DNA of 64,000 bases, taken from assembly GCA_002682825.1 (NCBI GenBank), contig NOKP01000063.1, positions 65,226 to 129,225 on the forward strand. The letters are read 5' to 3'. Made by a program: the position numbers and the translations under genes. Positions 21,623 through 31,404 of the stretch are shown here, piece after piece. The notes below the pieces were generated by a model. It did not search any database, was not told the DNA's origin, and was given only the letters and a program-made list of their open reading frames with translations. The stretch is from Neonectria sp. B-13 (lineage: Eukaryota; Ascomycota; Sordariomycetes; Hypocreales; Nectriaceae). The stretch's first letter is position 1; every line of letters begins with the position of its first letter.

Positions 21623-22827
21623 CTGTGGGGGTCTCAAAAGCGACTGCCCCCTGACCTTCGTACCTCAGGTAGGGGGGTGGTTTGACTAGCAAAAGTGGTT
21701 TGATTCGCAAAAAATAANNNNNNNNNNNNNNNNNNNNNNNNNNNNNNNNNNNNNNNNNNNNNNNNNNNNNNNNNNNNNNNNNNNNNNNNNNNNNNNNNNN
21801 NNNNNNNNNNNNNNNNNNNNNNNNNNNNNNNNNNNNNNNNNNNNNNNNNNNNNNNNNNNNNNNNNNNNNNNNNNNNNNNNNNNNNNNNNNNNNNNNNNNN
21901 NNNNNNNNNNNNNNNNNNNNNNNNNNNNNNNNNNNNNNNNNNNNNNNNNNNNNNNNNNNNNNNNNNNNNNNNNNNNNNNNNNNNNNNNNNNNNNNNNNNN
22001 NNNNNNNNNNNNNNNNNNNNNNNNNNNNNNNNNNNNNNNNNNNNNNNNNNNNNNNNNNNNNNNNNNNNNNNNNNNNNNNNNNNNNNNNNNNNNNNNNNNN
22101 NNNNNNNNNNNNNNNNNNNNNNNNNNNNNNNNNNNNNNNNNNNNNNNNNNNNNNNNNNNNNNNNNNNNNNNNNNNNNNNNNNNNNNNNNNNNNNNNNNNN
22201 NNNNNNNNNNNNNNNNNNNNNNNNNNNNNNNNNNNNNNNNNNNNNNNNNNNNNNNNNNNNNNNNNNNNNNNNNNNNNNNNNNNNNNNNNNNNNNNNNNNN
22301 NNNNNNNNNNNNNNNNNNNNNNNNNNNNNNNNNNNNNNNNNNNNNNNNNNNNNNNNNNNNNNNNNNNNNNNNNNNNNNNNNNNNNNNNNNNNNNNNNNNN
22401 NNNNNNNNNNNNNNNNNNNNNNNNNNNNNNNNNNNNNNNNNNNNNNNNNNNNNNNNNNNNNNNNNNNNNNNNNNNNNNNNNNNNNNNNNNNNNNNNNNNN
22501 NNNNNNNNNNNNNNNNNNNNNNNNNNNNNNNNNNNNNNNNNNNNNNNNNNNNNNNNNNNNNNNNNNNNNNNNNNNNNNNNNNNNNNNNNNNNNNNNNNNN
22601 NNNNNNNNNNNNNNNNNNNNNNNNNNNNNNAGTGCGGGGTTGTGAAATGGTCTATGACAGTAGGTAGCATTATTCATTAAAACCGCAGTACCTTCCTTTT
22701 AGTGGGCGCACCATATAAAGCTAGGTACCGTTTTTTTTTTTGCGAATCAAACCACTTTTGCTAGTCAAGCCACCCCCCTACCTGAGGTACGAAGGTCAGG
22801 GGGCAGTCGCTTTTGAGACCCCCACAG
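21623..22827. mobile_element. Tc1/mariner-type element with about 92-bp terminal inverted repeats
   Basis: Left end 21623 onward and right end up to 22827 are perfect inverses over about 92 bp except one base. The ends read CTGTGGGGGTCTCAAAAGCG. The element is flanked by TA on both sides (21621-21622 and 22828-22829), the target duplication of the Tc1/mariner superfamily. Total length is 1205 bp, of which 913 are N, so no transposase can be read. The near-identity of the inverted repeats and absence of RIP changes suggest recent movement. It may be a full element or a non-autonomous derivative. Confidence 0.88.
21718..22630. other. Assembly gap of 913 N inside the transposon
   Basis: A sized gap, probably estimated from read pairs, within the element. 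The missing part would be the element's interior. Confidence 0.98.
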
Positions 22828-23596
22828 TAAGCCCTAGATCTTGTCGATTGGCAACCCGCTTCCACTTCAAATCCATCCTAACAAAGAGCTGGCTGCAAAA
22901 CTTCACCAGGAAGATCCAGACCAGTTATTCGTAATATCCTCCACGCTGAAGATGCTACGGTTAGACAAGCCCTGGAGGTTTTAGAAAGAATTCGTCGAAA
23001 CGAGCGTGGGAAATCAGGCTACCTGCTCGACTTGCTTCCAGTGCCGAAAGAGCAGTTCGGTTCTCACGATCTCGCAGTCCTAGTGGCGCCATTGTGTATG
23101 AACTTCTTGGTTCTTCAGCTGAGGAAGTTATCTTCATCCCCGCCGACGGAATTCATGCGTACGTCAGTGGTGACATTTTGAAATGCATAGCGCGGAGTGA
23201 TAATATGCTCGCCTCTGGGTTCTATGGCCCCCGCATCGACAAGAGCACCATTGATGACTTTGGCAATAGCATGACGTTCAATGGCGCTCCAGGAAGGACG
23301 TTGAGTTGCTGAGAAATAAGGCGCATCAAGGAAACAACGGGAAAACATCAGTATACAGCCCACCTATCGATGAGTTTGACATACTAGTCACAGAACTTGA
23401 GAATGCTGAAAAGGAGGTCATTGTTAGGATGACCAGCCCAAGCATCGCTATTGCAAACAAGGAAAATGGGATACTGGGGGCAGACGTGAAAACGCTGGAC
23501 ATCAACGAGGATTGTATTTATTACATCGCTCCCGGAGTCGATACTATATGGGAAAGTGGAAAAGAAGGATTGCAAGTCTTTATAGTTGTTGCGTAA

Positions 23597-24246
23597 ACAG
23601 TGCCAGTGGATACAAAATGGAAGAGCGTACTGGTAGATAGCTCGTTTCTTTGGACCTTTACTAGTAGTCTTAATCCTTCAGACTTGTTTTCGTACTTTCC
23701 TACACAGCCCCTGGCCTGTTACCCTCGGCTGATACATCCACCTTTCAAACCAACCTGGCCTTCTCCGGTTCCATAAGTCTGAAGTATGAAGTTAGATGAA
23801 TGTAAGCTTCGCCGCAGGTCGAGTACTGCTAATGCACTTTCACTCAACTCAACTTAACCTCCAACGCAATTCTCCCGCTTCGGTAATTTTGACATGAAGC
23901 TGGCACACGCTCTGTATTTTAAATTGCGGCTGAAGAACGCACGTGCTTAGTGGAGTACTGTAACAGATTGGCGAGTTTGATCAAAATTGACTCAGCAGTT
24001 GGAGGGAAGACGCCTTCTCGCCGAACTGGTACTTTCGAAAAGAAAAGCTATAAATTAATGAGGATACTCATATGTTGCCAGCATACCGTGAACAAATGCG
24101 AAGACATGACGGTAGATATTGCGTCACTATGATGCACAAAACTCCGCATCACAATTGGTTTACTGCCCAATCCAGACAACATAAGTTAAATCCCAACACC
24201 AACTAAACATACATGCATGTATTAAAAGAAAGCTTCGAAGAAAACA
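23597..24246. other. Intergenic, no gene seen
   Basis: No supported coding or RNA feature between the PMI relic and the GFA-like relic. Confidence 0.5.
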
Positions 24247-24520
24247 ATGGCTTCTGATCACTCCGACGAAACATGGCAAGCAAGACCACCATACCAGATG
24301 CCAGACAACCCCTCCACCGAGCGGGAGCAGTTCAATGGCAAGGTGCAAGGCGCGTGCCACCGCGGCAAGATCAAGTTCTGAATGAGTCGTGACAAACCAC
24401 TAGCCTCGAAGTATTGCCACTGCCAAGGCTGCCAAGTTTTACAAGGTAGGTTGGTATTCGCAAGCGTGGCAAGTCTAACTAATGCTTTCATAGGTGTACA
24501 CCTATGAATGCAATAAATCA
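24247..24520 (+). pseudogene. GFA/Mss4-like (glutathione-dependent formaldehyde-activating family) 5' fragment
   Basis: Starts MASDHSDETWQARPPYQMPD and reaches a zinc-binding region, GACHRGKIKF, then an in-frame TGA (24379-24381), then DKPLASKYCHCQGCQVLQG. The paired C-x-C motifs are the zinc site of the GFA/CENP-V family, although one of the first cysteines is replaced (CHRG rather than CHCG). A GTAGG...CATAG intron follows near 24454, after which the sequence loses homology. Only the first third of the usual protein remains. Confidence 0.65.
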
Positions 24521-24666
24521 TCGGATATGCAGAGAAAATATGACTACTATTTTTGTTCGAGATATGTTTTTATACAGCAACAAATGTACGTCTTAATTCT
24601 CCACTATCAATTCGCTCAACATGTCTCACAGATTCCAACCCCCAGAACGTAATCATTCTACCCAAT

Positions 24667-25705
24667 ATGCAGTCAGTTTTGCACAACGTCATGGGACCCC
24701 AAAAAGTCCACCCCGAAAATCTCGTCGGCCTCACAGCGGTGGTCATTGGCGGTGTTTACGGTATTGGCTACGAAGTCAGTCGGGCGCTCGCCCATGCGGG
24801 ATGCAAGGTGATTATGGTGAACCGCAAGGAGGAGCAAGGGTCAGACGCCATTTCTACGATCAAGGACGAGTCTCCAGACGCCGACGTGGACTGGAGGGAG
24901 TGTGATTTGGGCAATCTCGACCAAGTCGAAACCGTCTTTTCGCAGTTGCGGGACTCACTTCATCGTGTCAACTTCTTCGTGCTTTCCGCCGGCATCAGTA
25001 CGAGTCCGTATGGGGTCGACGCGGATGGAATAGATCGACACTTTGGTGTCAACTATCTCGGACAGTATTACGCCACGAATCAGCTATGGCCGTTGATCAG
25101 AAAGACGAGTAACATGCCTGGCGTCCTCGCTCCGAGAGTTGTCGCCCTGTTCAGCGAGGTTCACCGTACAGCGCCATCCGATACACGATTCGAGAGTCTG
25201 GACGAGATCAACAACCCTGAGCTGGACTCGACCAAGCTCTATGGTAGACCAAAACTAGCTCTCATTCTGTTTACGAAATTCGGTCTCTTTGAGTGAGTCA
25301 TCAAACCCGCGAGCGACTCTATATTTGCGCTTTCGGTTCATCCCGGAACGGTGAGTTGAAGTCACCATAACCTTCCACCAAGCAAATGGACTGATAGACC
25401 TTCAGGTAAACACGAACGTGCAGCAGCAATGAAAAGACGCATATCCAGGAGTCACTGGCACTTTGATCCCGTGGGTTATGACGTCCGTGGGACGTGACGT
25501 CGAGCAAGGCTCATACTTTACTCTGTGAGCTTTAACCTCAGAGGAAGTTTCACAGAAGGATCAGAATGGACATTACTATACTATTTCTAGACAGGAGGGT
25601 AAGGAGAGCTCTCAGGCGTCTGATGCTGATTTAGGTGCGGCTCTCTAGGACCTTTCTAAGAAGCTCGTCAAGAAAAACCTTCGTAACGACGTACTAATTG
25701 AGTAG
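24667..25705 (+). pseudogene. Short-chain dehydrogenase/reductase, nearly full length, RIP-type stops
   Basis: The reading begins MQSVLHNVMGPQKVHP and gives a classical SDR: VVIGGVYGIGYEVSRAL (cofactor loop), FFVLSAGIS (NAG-like), VNYLGQYYATNQLW and LYGRPKLA (catalytic Tyr-x3-Lys). TGA at 25294-25296 replaces an expected CGA. After a phase-0 intron (GTGAG...TTCAG) the protein continues VNTNVQQQ*KDAYPGVTG, GRDVEQGSY and EGKESSQASDADLGAAL*. Those later stops replace Trp (TGG to TGA or TAG). At least four C-to-T or G-to-A nonsense changes mark RIP. It ends 27 bases from the end of the convergent LysM relic. Confidence 0.8.
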
Positions 25706-25731
25706 TCTGCTCTATAAATGCCAGAAATCTA

Positions 25732-26791
25732 TTAGATACCAATGCAAAGATAGACCTCCGCCCACATACTACGGCAGTCTTTGCCAATAGCTGGGTTCCA
25801 TTTATACAGGTTTGCAAGAGTGATGCTGTACTTCTTCTGAATATCTTCACAAATTTGACCCTTGGCCATAAAGTGGTACTTCTTACAGTCCTTTACCATA
25901 GTATCAATATCCTAGACAGGTGTAGGTTTGTAGTTGATTGTCCATACACAGGCATATGTATTAGTCTTTAAACTAATACATCCAGTTCCAGCCTCTAGGT
26001 TCCACTCAAGAAAGTCAGGAATTGAAATACTATTGCTGTTTGCTACAGTTAAGCATTTCTAGCCAGATTTGACTAAGTGGAATTTATTACAGTTATCGAT
26101 CATATTAGGCTGTATAGGTATAGGTGTTTTAATGCCATTGTTAGGTTTCATTGATATAAATCCAATAACAGATACATAAGCATATACATTAGTCTTTAAG
26201 CCTATACATCTGCTTCCTGCCTTAGGATTCCACTTAAGGAAGTCTAGAATAGAAATGTTGTTCTTCTTAGCAACGGTTGAGCACTTCTCACCCTCCTTTA
26301 CTAGATGAAACTTGTTGCAATCCTTGGCGATGTCATTCTGAATCTGCGAGGGCGTGTCGATCCCATTGCCGGGCGTCGCGGTGGTGGTGGTGGGTGCCTT
26401 TGATGTGACGGCAGGCGGAGCTGTACCCGCCTTCCCGTCTACACAAAAGGAGTATCCCTCCTGGAAATTCCCACAAGACTGTGTAATGGAAGGGTTCTAT
26501 ACAATGGCAACAAATCAGTCATAGGGTTATTATTGTGGAAGGGTAGACATTAATACATTTCAAGAAGTCTTTCAAGGTCATTCTCCAAAATTCAGGCATA
26601 AAATCACAATCAATAGATCCATCATTGTCATATCAGAAGATACAGTCCTTGGTAGTGCCTGGAGCAATTGGCAGAGATGGGGTGTTGCCTCGTCGAACAC
26701 GCGAGAATGAGATGTCTCTACTGCCTATGGCGGGCTCAAAGAGCAATGCGGCAGCAGAGAGCGAGTAGAGGAAGAGCTTAGACAGTGTCAT
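25732..26791 (-). pseudogene. Secreted multi-LysM protein with RIP-type stops
   Basis: Starts at 26791 with a signal peptide (MTLSKLFLYSLSAAALLFEP). TGA follows TTKDCIF where Trp is expected. After a probable intron there is SCGNFQEGYSFCVDGKAG, a Pro/Thr linker, and three clear LysM modules. Their hallmarks are DCNKFHLVKEGEKCSTVA, DFLKWNPKAG, a second NCNKFHLVKSG*KCLTVA copy, and a third with DCKKYHFMAKGQICEDI and LYKWNPAIG. With the degenerate first module there are four. LysM effectors bind chitin fragments and shield fungal walls or suppress host chitin sensing. Three stops plus a damaged splice junction make this a likely pseudogene. Confidence 0.78.
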
Positions 26792-26872
26792 CTTGGGATT
26801 TGGTAAAATCAAAAGATAAAAAATCGGAATAGTGCCTGAGTGATTGTGATGATAGGTTGGCATTGGGAGATT

Positions 26873-27277
26873 TTATAACTTAAAGCTTTTAATTGACGGC
26901 TGGCTAGCACTCTCAATCGTGGGCCTTGGCGTATTCGGGTGTACATTACGCAGACAGACCTCATGACTAACTCGAATGATTGACTTACATCCTTCCACGC
27001 AATACATCGTGTCTGGCTGGATAGACTCACAGTCCCCCTCTAACTCGGGGTTCAACTCGAGAAAAGTATCAACGGTCGTGTGGTACTTGTTGGCTATGGA
27101 GGCACACGTTTTGGAATCGACTTCGGGCCCCGTAGTAGTCCCAAGCCGACAATTGATGTCGCCGGGGCGGAGAAGCCTGAGCCTCCAGGTCTCTGGCTGG
27201 CATTCATCGGCCAAAACCGCGCCATTGACGACGAGCAAGGCCGCAAGCGTGAGCCGAACCGCTTGTAAAGGTCCCAT
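26873..27277 (-). CDS. Small secreted single-LysM protein
   Basis: 134 residues if unspliced, starting at 27277 (MGPLQAVRLTLAALLVV is a signal peptide). An in-frame upstream Met at 27319 would bury the signal peptide, so I prefer 27277. One LysM module: CRLGTTTGPEVDSKTCASI, then YHTTVDTFLELNPELEGDC, IQPDTMYCVEGC. A GTAAGT directly after VEG could start an intron whose acceptor is near 26920, giving a different tail. It lies 82 bases upstream of the LysM pseudogene in the same orientation, so the two form a decayed tandem pair. Likely a chitin-binding secreted protein. Confidence 0.68.
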   Translation of the reverse strand: MGPLQAVRLTLAALLVVNGAVLADECQPETWRLRLLRPGDINCRLGTTTGPEVDSKTCASIANKYHTTVDTFLELNPELEGDCESIQPDTMYCVEGCKSIIRVSHEVCLRNVHPNTPRPTIESASQPSIKSFKL

Positions 27278-27381
27278 TATAGATGCGGGGGAGGGTATTA
27301 GTGATTGAAGAATAAGCACGACGGGCAGCCAAGTATTTAAACGCTGACACAGTATACCACGTTACATTGTGCCATAATGAA

Positions 27382-28650
27382 GAATGGGATTTACGGATCG
27401 GCAGTTGTAGCTGGTACCGACCTTGATCTACCTGTTGGGTGGTCACGTCTTGGCAAAGCACGGCGCAGGGTTACGGCGGACCATTTCCGCATGCAGGGCC
27501 AAAGACACTAGGCTTAATGCATGCATGAGTAGCACATAGACTAAATGGAGGAACTTTAGGGTCGGCAAAATAGATTAATCGCCTGTTTATCCGTATAGTG
27601 CACCTAAATCATTCTTCCAAGTCGGGCTGCCTCCTTTTTTCACTCACTTTTATCACGCACACACCATGGCTCAGCCCACTGAATCAGCCATCTTGGCCGC
27701 CCTTGGCAGGTACCGTGCCCACATTGCCGAGGTCAACCACCGCGCCATGTTGACAATCATTCCGGTGGTTGAGACAGCCCACCTAGAAGATCCCGACTTC
27801 TGGGAATCAGTCGAAGAGGAAGAGGAAGTGCGCCTCGAATATCTTGACCGCCTCATCGACATACCCAAGGGTAATACGCAGCCGCCCATTAAGCGCCCGT
27901 CCGACGTCCTTGAGCATTGGGACTTAATTGTACAGCAAGTCTCCCTCGACGGTACGTCAGTGAATGCCAACCCAGAATGGCGGGCCGCTAAGCGTGGGAT
28001 GTATCGCTTGGCTATCCTTGAGGGCCTTGAGTGTCTTGAGTGTCCCACTGGACAGTGGATATTGCCTTACGATTTTGAGATTCTGATGCAGCAAGCTGAC
28101 AGTCTCGAGGGGAATGGCTGGGCCATGATCCGCGATATGGGGCGCCTGATTTTCTGGGAAGGCTGGGGACCAGAAGGCGTCTTGGAGACCCCGGAATTAA
28201 TTCGGCGGAGGGTTATGACGGGGCAGGCCATTCTTGATGTAATGTCTCCGCTCGATGACTTCGAAACATACGACATAGCAGGAGGATGGATCTCCGGCAC
28301 GGGAAACGAGTCTGGTGTGTATATAATTTACAGCCGGCCTACAGGGGACAAGAGTCAAGGTTGGTCTTGGCGGTATGTGGCTTCGATGGGTCAGTTTGGC
28401 AGTAAAATCTTCCATAATATTGTGGGTGTTCTGGATTGGTACCAGCAGAAAGATGAGCCTTCTAAGACAGAGCTTATAATCAATGCAGAGGACATCTTTC
28501 AGCCCTGATTTATAAGACGACGGATATGCTTTAATATGTTTCTTTTACCTAAGGCTTTCTGATAGTAGTTCCTATAATCTACATAGGGCAATTACTAATA
28601 CAGCTTCAGTTCCATATAGCTTCGCAAACCTATAGACATTATTGTACCAC
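27382..28650 (+). repeat. Segmental tandem duplication, unit 1
   Basis: About 1.27 kb that is repeated immediately downstream at 28657-29945. Matching blocks include the upstream region (GAATGGGATT; TTGGCAAAGC; GCATGCAGGGCCAA), the whole coding region and the 3' flank (AAGGCTTTCTGATAG; AGGGCAATTAC). Its right end (about 28545-28650) is a minus-strand remnant of the last 30 or so codons of the PMT-like gene. Confidence 0.85.
27666..28508 (+). CDS. Protein of unknown function, tandem paralogue 1 (280 aa)
   Basis: Intronless, 280 residues, with a good initiation context (CACACACCATGG). No signal peptide or membrane segment. Features: an N-terminal helix (ILAALGRYRAHIAEVNHRAM), an acidic patch (SVEEEEEVRLEYLDRLID), a central Trp/Cys region (LECLECPTGQWILPYDFEI), and an aromatic C-terminus (QGWSWRYVASMGQFG, VGVLDWYQQ). 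The WxYxxSxGQFG...VLDWY ending is vaguely like SMI1/KNR4 (SUKH) proteins, but I do not claim that family. Paralogue 2 is 72% or so identical by eye. The gene is intact. The function is unknown. Confidence 0.8.
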   Translation: MAQPTESAILAALGRYRAHIAEVNHRAMLTIIPVVETAHLEDPDFWESVEEEEEVRLEYLDRLIDIPKGNTQPPIKRPSDVLEHWDLIVQQVSLDGTSVNANPEWRAAKRGMYRLAILEGLECLECPTGQWILPYDFEILMQQADSLEGNGWAMIRDMGRLIFWEGWGPEGVLETPELIRRRVMTGQAILDVMSPLDDFETYDIAGGWISGTGNESGVYIIYSRPTGDKSQGWSWRYVASMGQFGSKIFHNIVGVLDWYQQKDEPSKTELIINAEDIFQP

Positions 28651-28656
28651 TCTAAC

Positions 28657-29945
28657 GAATGGGATTAATAGATCGCCAATTGTAGCCGGTACCAAATTTT
28701 TACCTGTTGGTTGGTCACGCCTTGGCAAAGCGCGGCGGACTGTTTCCGCATGCAGGGCCAAGGGCACTAGCTTAATGCATGAATGGGTGGTTGGTTCAGC
28801 TCATTAGCAGCTCGTAAACAGAGGAACTTTAGGGGTGGCAAAATAGATTAATTACTAGGTTTATACTGCACTTAAATCACTCTTCTAAACACAGTGGCTT
28901 CCTTTACTTCCTCCTCCATCTTCATCTTTACCATCTCATAGACCTCTATTGCTTTATTACGCCCACACACATACACTATGACTCAACCCACTGAAGCAGA
29001 CATCCTAGCCGCCCTTGGCAGGTATTGTGCATACATTGCCGAGGTCAACCACCGTGCTATGTCAGCCATCCTTCCGGCGGTTGAGACAGCCCACATAGAC
29101 GATCCTGGCCTTTTTGAGTCGCCTGAAGAGGAAGAGGAAGCACGCCTTGAATTTTTTGACCGTCTTATCGACCTACCATTTAACATACAGCCACCCATCA
29201 AGCATCCATCTGATATCCTTGTGCATTGGGACTTGGTTGTATCACAACTCTCTCTTAATGGCACCTCAGTAAATGCCGACCTAGAATGGCGGGCTACTAA
29301 GCGCAATATGTATCGCTCAGCTATCCTCAATGGCCTTGGGTACCTTGAGTGTCCTACTGGACAGTGGAGGTTTCCTCTTGATTTTGAGATCCTAATGCAG
29401 CATGTTGATAGCCTTGAAGGGCATGGCTGGGCCAAGCTCCGGGACGAAACGGAACGCCTGATTTTCTGGGAAGGCTGGGCGGGACCAGGAAGCGCCCACG
29501 AATCTATTCAAAAAAGAGTCATGGCAGGGCAGACCATCGTTGATAAGACGCATGGATTCTACAATTACGATATAGCGGGGGGATGGCTCTCTGGCAAGGG
29601 ACGTGAGTCTAGGGCCTATGTAGCTTACACCCGGCCGATGGGGGACGAGAGCCAAGGTTGGTCTTGGCGATATCTGGTTACGATGGGTCAGTTTGGCAGT
29701 GAGTCCTTTGATGATATTGTAGCTGTCCTGGATTGGTACAAGCACCACTCTGAGCTTGATGAGGTCGAGTTCGAGATTACTGCAGAGGAGATTTTTTCGC
29801 CTTAATTTATAAGACGATGGACGAGGTGCAACTGTGCTTTTTTTCTACTCAAGGCTTTCTGATAGCAATTGACATAACCCACGTAGGGCAATTACCAATG
29901 CAACTTCTGTTCCATATGGCCTCGCATACATAAAGACATTGTGGA
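28657..29945 (+). repeat. Segmental tandem duplication, unit 2
   Basis: Second unit of the duplication starting at 27382. Many differences from unit 1 are transitions, as expected if mild RIP or simple decay followed duplication. Its right end lies inside the 3' part of the PMT-like gene, which continues to 31404, so this copy keeps the original junction. Confidence 0.85.
28978..29805 (+). CDS. Protein of unknown function, tandem paralogue 2 (275 aa)
   Basis: Intronless, 275 residues, collinear with the gene at 27666. Shared segments include LGRYxAxIAEVNHRAM, EEEEARLEFFDRLIDL, GYLECPTGQWRFPLDFEIL, GRESRAYVAYTRP and a C-terminal aromatic block ending AVLDWYKHH. Codons often end in T or A where paralogue 1 has C or G, in line with C-to-T drift, but no stop has formed. 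The function is unknown. Both copies sit between LysM genes and a PMT-like relic with no obvious pathway partner. Confidence 0.8.
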   Translation: MTQPTEADILAALGRYCAYIAEVNHRAMSAILPAVETAHIDDPGLFESPEEEEEARLEFFDRLIDLPFNIQPPIKHPSDILVHWDLVVSQLSLNGTSVNADLEWRATKRNMYRSAILNGLGYLECPTGQWRFPLDFEILMQHVDSLEGHGWAKLRDETERLIFWEGWAGPGSAHESIQKRVMAGQTIVDKTHGFYNYDIAGGWLSGKGRESRAYVAYTRPMGDESQGWSWRYLVTMGQFGSESFDDIVAVLDWYKHHSELDEVEFEITAEEIFSP

Positions 29946-31404
29946 ACAGGACATGACCCCAGCACAGCAAAGCCGCAGGTGACGCCACCTGCCAATCGAT
30001 TCCCGATTTGCGACCTGTCCTCTGTCTAACTAAAATGCAAAGGGTATGCATCGCCAGGAAGCCGCCAAAAGTCAGGCGTTCAAACCAGAGTCCCCAGGCG
30101 TTGCGCAACCGTGAGAAGGACAGCGGGGACGGTGGCATGTCCAGTTTTTGCCCGTAGCACCTTTGCCACTCAAATAAAGAGGCGTGGGCGTTGCTGATGC
30201 TGATAGCGCGCTGGAATTTCCCAGATAAGCTTTTCCCGGCCGCGAGAACCCTTGGTGCTGAACCTGGGGTCTGGCCACTATCGTGGACCAAGTTACCTGT
30301 TTGTCTCTTGTCAGTATAGCAGATATAAGGATATCGACCCGTTTTTACGACGATGACGCACCCACCTTCAATGACCCAAATAGTCGAAGCACATCTGCTG
30401 ACAACTCGTGTGCAACTGGCTTCGTACGTCCCGTGGAGATCTTCCTCAACTATACCGTTGCTTGTAGTGAGCCCGTACGTACGGAATGTCGTGGCTAGAT
30501 AACATTCCTTGTGGGGATGATACAGACGGAAGCCTGCATCCCTTTCGGGATCATGTTCGAGAATCCAAACAGATGCTGCGGACTTTTTGGCGTGCATTCC
30601 AACCCAAAGTCTCTTGAATAAATCATCCTGTTCGTCCTGGTCAAACATTTCATCGCGCGAAGTCGAGTTTTGATCTTCGGCTGTGCCCAAGTACCGATGA
30701 TCAATACGACTCCGAAGATAGACCAGCGCACCGGGCCAAATATGACTCTGCACAAACTCAAGCTGCTCATCGTCGAGTTGCTCCCCTGGCGGGTCTGGTT
30801 CCTCGAGCGCCCACGGATACCGCGTGCCGAACGGGTCTGAGAAAAAGACGTCCTTCAGGGTCTCGGCCTGGTCCGCGGCTTCGGGCTCATCCGGTTCCGC
30901 CCAGAGGAAACCAGCGTTGGGAACATAGAGAGAGAGGGGAAGGTACGGAACTAAGGCATGTTTGAGTATGTGCTTTCTGTGCTTGGAGAACCCGAGTGAA
31001 CTCAACGAAACAGGCTCTGATGAGTACAGGGCTTGACGTGAGGTAGAGTCTAGGAAATGAAGGTTGTAATTGCCTCCAACGGATGTCTCCGAGTATGGGA
31101 ACAGCAAAGCGTATGCGGAGAGCAAGACTAGTAGCGGCAGACACACGGCCTAGATGAGAGCAAAGGCCAAGTCGTACGCTAGTCGAGTAGCACAGAAATG
31201 CCGAGGAGAGCAACCCGAAGAGCAGATGGCCAGAGCATCCGAGACAAGCTTGGCGAAGGTGCGAGCTGTAATCATAGTATAGCACAAGAACCAGTCAATG
31301 TCATTGCAGCCCAGTGTTCCGGCGACAAGGACGAGCATTTGGCCCGCCCAGTCCGGTGTAAGTCCAGGCATTATGGTGAGGAAAACAAGGCATGTGGCTA
31401 GCAA
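29845..31404 (-). pseudogene. Diverged protein O-mannosyltransferase (PMT/MIR)-like gene with one internal stop
   Basis: The minus strand is open from 31404 to 29845 except for TAG at 31147-31149. Hydrophobic segments occur near the start (MLATCLVFLTIMPGL; CLPLLVLLSAYALLFPY) and end (GGFLAMHTLCILVRQR; ALLCWGHVLFHNVFMYA). Between them a soluble region has repeated MIR-like features (GALVYLRSRIDHRYLGT; VWILEHDPERDAGFRLYHP; CYLATTF) and NAHASLFEWQRCYGQKL, reminiscent of the PMT loop and following region. The N-terminal catalytic loop of PMTs (Asp-Glu) is not seen upstream. Overall I read it as a truncated, diverged PMT-like gene. A lineage-specific membrane protein is the alternative. Confidence 0.45.

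Larger units (their letters stand above)
21293..23596 (+). pseudogene. Mannose-6-phosphate isomerase (type I) relic, split by a transposon
   Basis: Exon 1 (21293-21583) encodes a typical PMI start, with FQLNGTCNNYDW and YSEMWFGDYPNFPARI. The first intron opens at GTACGT (21584) and now contains a 1.2-kb transposon. Exon 2 resumes at 22838 with LPLQIHPNKELAAKLHQED, which carries zinc ligands Gln and His. A stretch including the zinc-ligand Glu region appears deleted. Frame changes follow, then IPADGIHAYVSGDILKCIA (the HAY zinc ligand), SDNMLASGF and a C-terminal beta-rich domain (PPIDEFDILVTEL) ending at 23596. PMI makes mannose-6-phosphate for glycosylation and is normally essential, so a functional copy must lie elsewhere and this is a decayed paralogue. 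Confidence 0.85.

Noticed and set aside
21546..22677. Long open frames spanning the 913-N gap
   Set aside because: Open only because N is not read as stop; the readable ends are the transposon's inverted repeats.
28792..28830. tRNA-like GGTTGGTTCAGCTCATTAG string
   Set aside because: No cloverleaf, no T-arm GGTTCRANTCC and no acceptor stem could be formed. No tRNA was found in the window by eye.
21178..29960. A cyanide- or formaldehyde-detoxifying gene cluster suggested by GFA-like, SDR and amidohydrolase neighbours
   Set aside because: The GFA-like and SDR genes are broken and differ in type of decay; there is no shared promoter or known pathway linking them.
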